Under the pieces are notes generated by a model. The model made no database searches. It saw only the letters and a list, made by a program, of their open reading frames with translations, and was not told the DNA's origin. Positions 48,374 through 56,879 of a stretch of 64,000 nt of DNA are shown piece by piece; the stretch's first letter is position 1, and each line of letters opens with the position of its first letter. The DNA is taken from assembly GCA_032718865.1 (NCBI GenBank), contig JALUTQ010000020.1:1-64000 (forward strand), given 5' to 3'. The stretch is from Tilletia caries. Its lineage: Eukaryota; Basidiomycota; Exobasidiomycetes; Tilletiales; Tilletiaceae. The translations under genes were made by a program, and so were the position numbers.

Positions 48374-50812
48374 ATGTCGTCTTCAGCATCATCGGGAGCT
48401 GCTCCTGCGGCAGCAGCAGGCCCGACTTCCTCCCCGTCTCTCGCAGACAACTCCAACCCAGATGCCGCCCCCGAAACGGTCAACATGACCGATGCGGACG
48501 AACTCGCAGCGGCCAATGACGCCGAAGCATCCTCAGAGTCCGGTCGTCTGCGCACTCTCCTCGGCGTGCTCAAGCGCATGGTAAGTAGGCTGCTTGCTTC
48601 TCATCTTGCGCATGTGAACTATTTGCCGTGGCGTCATCTTACTATATGACTAACCTCCGCTTTCCCAACGCACAGCTTGGAGTGTCCGACATGGCTGCCG
48701 TCCGCCTTTCGCTACCCGCCAACTTGCTCGAGCCCGTGGGAAACCTCGAGTACTGGACCTACCTCGACCGCGCCGATCTGCTCACATGCTTGCCAGAACT
48801 TCAGGATCCCCTTGACCGCATCCTTGCTGTGGTCCGCTTCAGCATGACCAAAGAGTTCCGCTATGTCCGAGGCGGCGTCTGCAAGCCTTTCAACTCTATC
48901 TTGGTGAGTGTTACCACCTCATCTCAAACGCAGATCATGTACTGTTTCCACGTGAATGACTGACCTCTGCTCCTGTCCGTGTTTCTGAACGTGGCATTCC
49001 CGAACTAAAGGGAGAGCACTTCAGATGTCACTGGGACTTCACTCCGCTCTCCTTCTCTGCCGACGGTATCGCCGTTCCTACCGCAAATCTCCTTACCTCT
49101 TCTCCAACTCCCCTCCAACTCGTCGGTAGCAGCAGTGGGGGGAGCGACCAGGGCGGAAACAGCGCCGAAACGAGCCCGCACACTGGCAACAATAAGGGCA
49201 CCTTCAAAGGTACTTTCTCTCCCAAGCGGCCTGCTAACGGCCGCACCCCTAGCACGGCCGACGCCTCCAAGAGTAGTCTCAGCCCCAATTCGGCAGGTCA
49301 GAGCGGCGGTGGTGCCGGGGGCACGCTTTCCCGCTTCCTCTCCCGCGGGAAGAGCAGTCAGAATGCAGCGAATGCTGTGCGCGAGGCGGAAGAACAACGA
49401 TTGAAATTGGAGCAACAACAGCAAGAGAAGGCAAAGGCAGAGGCCGAGGAGGCTGCGGAGGCCGCGGGCTCGGATGGCGACGGAAATAGCTTCAAGAGTG
49501 CCAATGACGACGAGAATACCGCCCCCGCTGGTGCCAAAGATGTCGGAAAGGGCAAGCAAAGAGTCGTTTTCCTCACTGAGCAGGTGAGTTTCGTGTCGCG
49601 ACTTTCATGAAGCTTCTTCGCTAGCATCAGGTTATGAGATGAGCTGTGATTGGAGATCTGACTTCGAATCTATCCGGATCGCAGGTCTCTCACCACCCTC
49701 CGATTTCGTCTTACTACGTCGAGTGCAACACCGGCACGAAGTCGGCGGTGTCATTGTACGGCGTCGACCAAATCAGCGCCAAGTTCACGGGCACAAGTGA
49801 GTCCATCCTGGGTTACTGCTTGTCCTCTTGATTTGTCACTCACACTTCCCTTTTCCGAACTCAAAACAGCTGTCAAGGTCAACGCAGGAGAACAAAACCA
49901 GGGCGTGTTCGCGCGCATTGAGCGCGGACACGGCGCTGGCGAAGAGTACCAAATGACGCACCCGACTGCCTCTGTCAATGGCTTGCTACGAGGCAACCTG
50001 TGGATCGCGCTCACAGACGCTGAGTACGTCACGTGTCGCGCACCGGAGGGAACCACAGGAAAGCAACTGCGCGCAATCATCGAGCACAAGGATGAGGTGA
50101 GTTATGCGAACCTGGAGTCATCAATGAATGCCGTGCCTTCAGGTGATTTTGCTGACACCTTGCCGGTCCCTTGTCCTGACTCAGAGCTGGGTTGGCAAGG
50201 CAAAATACGCCTTCGAGGGCGTGATCTATGAATATGAGGGCGACTCGGAACAGTACAAGCGTGTGAAGGAGGTTCCTCAGGACAGCGTCGTCGCGACAAT
50301 TGAAGGCAGTTGGAAGGGTCGGATTACGTATACTAAGCGTGGCGAGAAGGTGCGTCCGCAAGTAAATGCTGTCGAGAAGAGACCTTGGAACTGACTGTCT
50401 CTGTGACTCTCTGCGTGTGATTAGGAGCAACGGCTCCTAGTCAATATCGCCGATTTGGACACAATTCCCAAGAGCGTACGACCGCTTGACTCTCAACTCG
50501 AGCTTGAGTCGCGTCGGATCTGGGAGCCGGTCATCAATGCCATTTTGTCGAAACAGTATGGCGAGGCCACCCGGGCGAAGCAAGTGATTGAGCAGCGACA
50601 GCGGGATGTTGCCGCTGAGCGACGACGGAAAGGGGAAGAGTGAGTAGTTGATCCGTTTTGCTTCGAAGCAGGATTAGCACGGTGTTGATGTCTATTTCCT
50701 TTGCTGCAGGTTTGCTCCCCAGTACTTCGAAATCGACATCACGGACGGCCGACCAAAACTCACGCAGGCTGGAAGGGAAGCGATCGAGGCGGAAATGAAA
50801 CTTCAAGATTGA
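48374..50812 (+). CDS. Oxysterol-binding protein family (Osh/Kes1-like)
   Basis: The model is join(48374..48580, 48676..48903, 49011..49583, 49685..49796, 49870..50096, 50185..50349, 50425..50639, 50710..50812), 609 residues, all phases consistent. It transfers sterol against phosphoinositide between membranes. The ORP domain fills most of the protein: a lid region near MLGVSDMAAVRLSLPANLLEP, GEHFRCHWDF, the signature EQVSHHPP (335-342), and late conserved stretches W-GKAKYAFEGVIYEYEGD and RPLDSQLELESRRIWEPV. No PH domain or ankyrin repeats, so it is the short Kes1-like class. Unusual is an insertion of about 130 Ser/Gly/Glu-rich residues just before the signature. The third exon acceptor is CTAAAG. 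Confidence 0.92.
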
Positions 50813-51408
50813 TTGGCGCGGTTCTCTCGCGACACGCTCGACATATTCCCACACCCCTCACACAAACTCGGACGATTGAGGTCTACAACATCGGTTGGGA
50901 CAATATTCCCCCTCACCCCCACTCTGTCAATATGCGTTCTGCGGCTAGCACGACAAACATCTCTATTCTTTCCTCCCACCTCCGGCGTTGCCATGTCGAC
51001 GCCATCGGATAACGGCGACCAATCAACTTTCTTCTCCTTTCTGCACTCCCTCTGGATCATCGATTCCGGGTTTTACGAGTCGTCCGTCTCCTACTTCTGC
51101 TTCATTCGGCGTCACACGGCGGCCCCCAGTCAAGCAACAGTCGCTCGATTCGATGTCTTTTTTTCTTCTTGTTCTTTTTCGAGTGGGACCCAAACCCCCA
51201 TGTCTGGCGATCGCGAGGATGGGAACGTCTCCGCGCGCGGGCGATACGACCTCCATCACGAACTTTTGATAACCTTGTGTCCCTTCCCGTCCTCATGCCG
51301 GTATTTTTCTCCCCTCCCTGCTGCACGCTTCGGTTCCTGTTCTCCCTCCATCTTATCATCACACACTCGACCTTTCACGGCCCCCACTTGAACTTTCTTG
51401 TTTTGTTC
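50813..51408. other. 3' region of OSBP gene
   Basis: Pyrimidine-rich, with no supported gene. It borders the repeat mosaic that begins at 51409. Confidence 0.5.
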
Positions 51409-51475
51409 GGCTCTTCCATGTTCTCGACCTCGTTCGCACTTCATCCCTTCATCTTTCCTGGCTTGCTGTTGAGGC
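51409..51475 (+). repeat. 67-bp direct repeat, left copy
   Basis: Starts GGCTCTTCCATGTTCTCGAC and ends TGCTGTTGAGGC. It is identical over all 67 bp to 53338-53404. The two copies bracket the two TIR elements between them. Confidence 0.95.
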
Positions 51476-51559
51476 GAGTGTCGTGTGAGAGCCGATCTGT
51501 ATGGAACGCCGTTTGGGTCACCATCTCAAACGCACTTTTTGAAATCGCAATCGCAAGTA

Positions 51560-52300
51560 CAGTCTGGGGTCAGTGAGTGAGTGAAATGGAAATCAACAAA
51601 ATTTACACTTCCCCCTTCGAATAACACGCACACCACACAACACAATCATACTTGACAACTTAGAAGGATCTGTGCAGGCTATAGCGACGCATACTCTCCA
51701 GCTTTCCGTTTGTGATTTGATTGCTTTGTCGAGGGGCAGGATGGTGTTGAATGGTTTTGAATTGTTTGCCCAAATGAGGTAAAAAGGGGGTCAGTGAGTG
51801 AAATAATTTTGGAGTAAAAACATTCTAACCAGCGCTCGACATGTTTTGGCTGCTGAGCTTCAATGACATATTTTCCGATGAAATCGCTTTTCGGCGCCTC
51901 CTCCACATTCTCCCGCGACCCTCACCCCTGCCCCTTGCTGCAATCGCTACTGCTCGTCGAATACTTATCAGAATCACCATCTCCAACTTGGAGCGAGCGC
52001 GTATTGAGCCCTCCTTTCAGTTTGGTTAGGGCTGCACGGCAAACTTTTCCTGCCAGTGTTGTGTGGTTGGTATCCAAAGTGAATGTACAACTTTTTCAGT
52101 CTTGATTTTTTTGCACTCTCAACTTTGCAGCACCATGGCTCTTCACACAGAGCTTGGAGCGGCTTCAAACTTGGCCAGGATGCTCTCTTGCCCACAGCGC
52201 GCAAAACAAGCCTTCCTAGAGCCGTGTATCATTGTTTTGTATCGAGTTATCGTGGTCATTTCACTCACTGACCCCTATTTCACTCACTGACCCCAGACTG
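51560..52300. mobile_element. TA-flanked TIR element (MITE), 741 bp
   Basis: The left end CAGTCTGGGGTCAGTGAGTG is matched on the opposite strand at the right end for 21 bases. TA lies at both borders (51558-51559 and 52301-52302), fitting Tc1/mariner-type insertion. The word GGGGTCAGTGAGTGAAAT recurs inside the left half (51786) and twice at the right end, suggesting transposase sites. No transposase frame is present. The right TA is shared with the next element. Confidence 0.78.
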
Positions 52301-52302
52301 TA

Positions 52303-53335
52303 GCCTCAGATCCCCAGGCTGCCCTCGAGCTCGGCGTTGTGTGTTCCACCGGTGATTGACCCGAACACCAAATACGGCTTCATCCACCTGTACGACCTCG
52401 AGACCGGCGCATGTATCTACATGAACCGTATCTCCGGTGACACCATCTTCGTCACCTCCGAGTACGAGGCCACCAGCGGCATCATCGGTCTCAACAGGAA
52501 GGGTCAAGTCCTCTCCGTCACCGCAGACGAGAACACCCTGGTCTCCTACACCCTCCGCACCCTCAACAATGCAGATCTCGCTTCAAGATGGCCACTCGGG
52601 CAGTCGGGCCAGCTTGCCAGGTGCGGACCACCTCTACCTCCAGCAGTTCCACACCCTCCTCAGCACGGGCCAGTACCTTGAGGCCGGCAAATGCGCAGCT
52701 TCCTCGCCCCGCGGCATTCTGCGCACCCCGCAGACGGTCGAGCAGTTCAAGCAGGTCCCCTCGCAGCCCGGCGCGCTCTCCTCTATCCTCCAGTACTTTA
52801 GCACCCTGCTCGAGCGAGGCAGCCTCAACAAGTTTGAGTCTCTCGAACTCGCACGGCCGGTCCTGGCACAGAACAAGAAGCAGCTGCTCGAGAAGTGGCT
52901 CAAGGAGAACAAGCTTGAGTGTTCCGAGCGCTGGCTCAGTTTCGCGCTCAACTGGATGATACGCTCACTTGTCGCTTCTCGACGTCTCGTTACCACCGCT
53001 GCCATTCGTAATTCGTTCTGCTTGGAAATTGGAATATCATTGCTTATACTATTGCTGTCCAGTCGAGCGTTTCAGACTGAGCTTGATCTGCTCGCTGCTG
53101 TGTGCTGACTGCTGACTGCTGCCAGCTGGGGTGCCGTGTGAGAGTGAGTGAGAGAGGCCTCGATTTCACTAAGTCTTTTTACAGTACAAGCAAATGTGGA
53201 GATTTCCGCCCAGGCTGCCCTGCGGGCAGGGCGGAGCCCGATCAGCCAGAAAAGTCACGTGACTTGAATTGTGGGTGATCATCAGAGGCGATCACGACAC
53301 AAGCCCGGACCGAGGGCAGCCTGGTGATCTGAGGC
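52303..53335. mobile_element. TIR element carrying a clathrin heavy chain fragment, 1033 bp
   Basis: Inverted ends GCCTCAGATC(C/A)CCAGG... match at 24 of 25 positions (52303-52327 against 53311-53335 reversed). Each is flanked by TA (52301-52302; 53336-53337). The interior is mostly a decayed piece of a host gene, the clathrin heavy chain (52341-52935). This is the layout of gene-capturing Pack-type elements. Part of the inverted end word (CCAGGCTGCCCT) recurs at about 53212. No transposase is present. Confidence 0.72.
52341..52935 (+). pseudogene. Clathrin heavy chain fragment, frameshifted
   Basis: Translation gives strong clathrin heavy chain similarity over about 195 residues, from the last propeller blade to the linker: [20 protein letters not shown] and [20 protein letters not shown] in one frame, then [36 protein letters not shown] and [20 protein letters not shown] in another. 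Two frame changes flank a short KMATRA piece near 52590-52625. The true protein has ~1680 residues; there is no start, and similarity ends abruptly after KLECSE. It is a dead fragment of a gene whose complete copy must lie elsewhere. The high codon quality suggests recent capture. Confidence 0.9.
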
Positions 53336-53337
53336 TA

Positions 53338-53404
53338 GGCTCTTCCATGTTCTCGACCTCGTTCGCACTTCATCCCTTCATCTTTCCTGGCTTGCTGTTG
53401 AGGC
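53338..53404 (+). repeat. 67-bp direct repeat, right copy
   Basis: Identical to 51409-51475. It begins one base after the right TA of the clathrin-fragment element and ends at the left border of the 3.24-kb segment. Confidence 0.95.
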
Positions 53405-53409
53405 TCAGG

Positions 53410-53720
53410 AAAAAGTGGGACGCTGTTGGACGCTTCCCAGACGCTGTTGAAACGCAGCGTCTCAACAGCGTCTCGATAGCGTCTCAAGTGGGAAAGTTTG
53501 CCTCTGCCAGCTGACTTCCAAGCGCTGTCGGAACGCTGCTGCCAATCAGAACGCTGCCGGAACGCTTCTGATACGCTGCCCTGACACGCTCAGGACGCTC
53601 TACGATACGCTTCTCATACGCTTCTCATACGCTGCTCAGACACTGATCAGACGATGCTCAGACGCTCTCGTCACACTGGCATCTGAGGAATGTCGATACG
53701 CTTCTATTCCACTGCCAGTA
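53410..53720 (+). repeat. Tandem degenerate ACGCT-rich repeats
   Basis: Many irregularly spaced copies of ACGCTG/ACGCTT and their inverse (GCGTCTCAACAGCGTCTC), including TACGCTTCTCATACGCTTCT. The same words return at 56010-56095 and 56540-56630 near the other end of the segment. Confidence 0.7.
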
Positions 53721-53994
53721 CGCTGCCGGTACACTGCCATGTTGTGTACCACTGACCACTGCCTACGGGCAACCAGCCCACCGCCCACACCTGCGCGCAC
53801 GACGAACGGCAGAACTGCAAAGGAAGGTGAAGGTGATTAGGAGGTAGGATATGCTCACGTCGATCGCATTGTGTTCTACATCGTAAGCCCGTAATCAAAG
53901 TGGAGTGGTCAGCAGGACAACAGAAGCAAGTGCATACATTGGTGTATGGGAGTACTCACGCCTCAAGACTGGCGAAGATCAGAGAACATATCAG

Positions 53995-55728
53995 TCAGTC
54001 CTCTCCCTCCTCTTGTTCCCCCTCTTGGAATTGATGCCCATCTCCCTCGCTTTCCTGCATCAATACCTCCTCATCATCAATCTCTCGCTCATTAACCCCC
54101 TCAACCTCATCCCCCTCCTCTTCTTCTCCTCCTTCACCACCCTCGTCAGCGTCACTATCATCCTCCTCCTGCCCCTCCCCTTCCTCCACATCCACAATCT
54201 CAATCTGGATGAGACCCGTGACGAAGATGAAGCTCACAACCCCAACGACGGCGGAGCTGATCCAGATGATGCGACCCCAGCCCAGATTCTCAGGCCTGAG
54301 AAGCGACGAAGCCGTCGACGAGGAGGAGGAGTCCGGGGGTGGACGAGCGGCGCGACGCGGGTAGATATAGGAGCGCATGGATGACCAGGCGCGGGCGGGT
54401 GCTGAGAGGGCGGAGGAGGCGAGGTACCCAGCCGCCGCAGAGAGCGAGACCGATGATGGCGTTGATGATGATGATGAGGCAAAAGTCCGAGCGACGTGAA
54501 TACGTTGTGTCTCCGTAGACTTCCATTCCCACTGCGTCTCCGCGGCCGAGGCCGAGGCAGAGGCAGAAGGACCTCCTTCCACACCCACAGGCTGGACCGC
54601 CCACAGCCGCTGCGCCAATCGAGTCGTATGCGCCACAAGGGCCGGATACTGGGTGCGCAACAGAGAAGCCATGGGCGTGCTGGCTCCCAGCTTGTCCGCG
54701 GATCTGGGGGGAAGGAGGAGCACGGGCGCGATGACGCTGAAGAGGTGCGCGTCGAGGGAGGTCGGGCTGGAGGTGCCTAGGAGCCAGGAGGTCTTGTTCA
54801 GGTCTTGTTCGAGGGTGGCGTTGAGGACGTCCAGGGATCCTTTGGCGATGGAGGTTAGCTGGGATTACAAGCTTCTGTCAGTGCTAGGAGAAAACAGAAA
54901 GCAGGCATCGGGTTGATGGGGAAAGGAACAAAGAGAAACACACCTTGGCTCGTTCCCAGCCAATGACAATTTCCTTCCGACTCGAACCTTTGAGACCAAT
55001 CTTTGCATCCTTCTCCCCAGTTCTCACCCTCGCGGGCCCATCCTGCTTCCCACCCGCAGGCGGTATCCCCAACCGCCGACCTTTCCTAGTCCGCGTTTCC
55101 CCGGACTACCCGCGAGACCCCAAATCCCGCGCCGCCCAAGCTGCGCCTGAACACTCGCGCGCAAGCGCGGTCGAACCTGAACAGGCGCACCCAGCACCAT
55201 CCCTACCTTCGCTCCCCACGAGCTCGGCGTCTTCTGGCCGGGGGAGTAGGTGTACGTAGGCACGGCGAGGGCGGCGAAGTTGTCCTGATGGGAGAAGAGG
55301 GCGTGCAGCGTGATGGGCTCGAGCTGGTGGGTGAGTACGGCGTGCAGGGCTGTTGCGCGTGATGAGAGTAAGGGAGTCGAGCGGAGGGCGTCGTCGATGG
55401 AGGGCCGCTGTTGTGCTGCGTTGGGCGTGCGTGCGTAGGTCTCGATGGGGCGGATGCCGTGCAGTGCGTCGGTGCGTGCGGCATAGGCGCGAGAATCGCT
55501 GAACTCGAGGCGGGGCACGGTGGCGTGCAGGAGGGCCGAGGGCGTGGCGAGCGTGAGGGCGTGTTGCTCGTGGGCTGGCAGCAGTCGGAGGAGCGAGGCG
55601 GCGTACAGCGACGGCGGGTCGAGCGTTGGCAGTGCGACGGGCACAGACTCGTCCGCTGCTGCTGCTGCTGCTGCGGCTGCTACGGCTGGCGTCGGATCGA
55701 GTGCGCCCCAGAGAAACAGCGTTGCCAT
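53995..55728 (-). CDS. Sam37/metaxin-like mitochondrial outer membrane protein
   Basis: The model is complement(join(53995..54858, 54944..55105, 55207..55728)), 515 residues, start ATG 55728. The N-terminus (ATLFLWGALDP... LYAASLLRLLPAHEQHALTL... IETYA) has the metaxin/Tom37 thioredoxin-like pattern. The middle has a GST-C-like stretch (WLLGTSSPTSLDAHLFSVIA... LASLLRTQYPALVAHTTRL). One membrane segment lies near the C-terminus (IIWISSAVVGVVSFIFVTGLI), followed by an acidic tail of about 60 residues. Sam37 helps the SAM complex insert beta-barrel proteins. The 101-base intron 55106-55206 was placed to keep the frame; without it there would be a one-base frameshift. The gene lies wholly inside the 3.24-kb segment with transposon-like borders. 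Confidence 0.75.
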
Positions 55729-55756
55729 CTTCGCACCTGTTTCTTGCTGTATCTGT

Positions 55757-55806
55757 GTATGTGAGTGAGTGAGTGTATGTGAGTGAGTGAGTGAGTGAGT
55801 GAGTGA
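55757..55806 (+). repeat. GTGA/GAGT tetranucleotide repeat
   Basis: About 50 bp of (GTGA)n interrupted by TGTAT, located in the leader of the Sam37-like gene (minus strand). Confidence 0.9.
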
Positions 55807-56091
55807 CGATGGAATTCTCCAAAACGTCCAGTCATCCTTTTCTTCCCCAGTGAGTGGCGCACGTGACAGCAACGCTTCGGCACAGCCAAACACCGAAAAA
55901 GATGTTGGCGTTGGGAGGCACGATGCTCTCGATGCTGTCGACGGTGTTGTGTGCGATGAAAATTGCAGTCTTGAAGATGGCGTATCGACCGCGCTTGGAT
56001 CGCGTCTTGGGACGCTGTTGGGGTGGAGGCAGGTTGATGGAAAATGCGGAAATGAGAGCGCGGAAGCGACAGGGGTGTCGACAGCGTCTCA

Positions 56092-56538
56092 GGCGGTGAT
56101 CAGTTGCGGGCGCGCGCTCAAAAAGGGCGCTCAAACACAGAGCGCGAGGCCCCTCGCGCTGCGCTCTGAAAATCTGCTTCTCAGAGCGCGCGCCCACAAC
56201 TGAACAACGCTTGCGCCGGAAAGTGCGCTCTGCTTTCTCCGGCTCGGCCTCTGCTTTCTCATTTTGTGGTTTGTATTGATTTTTGTGATCAATACAAACG
56301 TCACGTGATGCTTCTGTAATCGAGCGGGAGCCAGAGCGCGCGCTCGAAGAGGTGGGCCGATCGAAATAGGTCGGCCCAGCGCCGCGCTCAGAACTGAGTG
56401 AGGGCGCTCTGAAATTTTTGGGCCCCCGGCTCTGAAAACGCGGAACTGAACATGCGTGCGCTTTCATGTCGGCCCAAAAAAAAAACAGAGCGCGCGCTCA
56501 TTTTTCAAGGTGAGCGCGCTCGCAACTGATCACCGCCT
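56092..56538. mobile_element. Small TIR element (MITE-like), 447 bp
   Basis: AGGCGGTGATCAGTTGCG at the left is repeated in inverse at the right end, followed on both sides by GCGCGC-rich sequence. The inside has many GAGCGCGCGCTC palindromes, a run of 10 A (56476-56485) and a perfect hairpin at 56270-56298. No clear target duplication: AGCGTCTCAG occurs near both ends but is offset. It is nested within the 3.24-kb segment. Confidence 0.6.
56270..56298 (+). other. Perfect 11-bp hairpin
   Basis: TTTGTATTGAT and ATCAATACAAA are exact inverse copies separated by a 7-base loop, inside the small TIR element and AT-rich against a GC-rich surround. Confidence 0.85.
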
Positions 56539-56879
56539 CAAAAGCGTCTCAGTACGCCGCTCAGACCACCCTGCTTTCAACAGCGTCTCAACAGCGTCTC
56601 GGCAGCTCCAACAGCGTCTCAACAGCGCATTAATTATTCCTGAGGTTGAGGCGAGTGTTATGGAACGCCGTTTGGGTCACGGTGTTTGAGTCGAACACAC
56701 AACCAACGAAAGAGTGTCGTGTGAGAGCCGATCTGAGCTGCGTCATGCGGAGAAGGTGTCGTCGTACAAAAATCCCGCCCGTGCAGCCTGCTCCTCCTCC
56801 TCCTCCTCCTCCTCGCTCCTCCTCTTCCTCGTATCTCCAAGATTGATTATTGATCCTCTGCAGCGAGCAGGGGCGTGAG

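Larger units (their letters stand above)
53405..56644. mobile_element. 3.24-kb segment bounded by 8-bp direct repeats, containing the Sam37-like gene
   Basis: The octamer GTTGAGGC stands directly before (53397-53404) and after (56645-56652) the segment. The copy at 51464-51481 reads uninterrupted through it (GTTGAGGCGAGTGT), so 51409-51485 looks like the empty site. The ends are weakly inverted: TCAGGAAAAA on the left and (C)TCAGGAATAA read inward from the right. Both sides also carry repeated GACGCTGTTGAGACGCTG-like words. An 8-bp duplication fits hAT-like insertion, but no transposase is present and the segment holds a host-type gene, so chance or a rearrangement remains possible. Confidence 0.5.

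Noticed and set aside
55086..55206. One-base frameshift making the Sam37-like gene a pseudogene
   Set aside because: A 101-base GT-AG intron (55106-55206) restores the frame and removes a non-conserved Gly/Arg-rich stretch, so an intact gene is the simpler reading, although the acceptor is weak.
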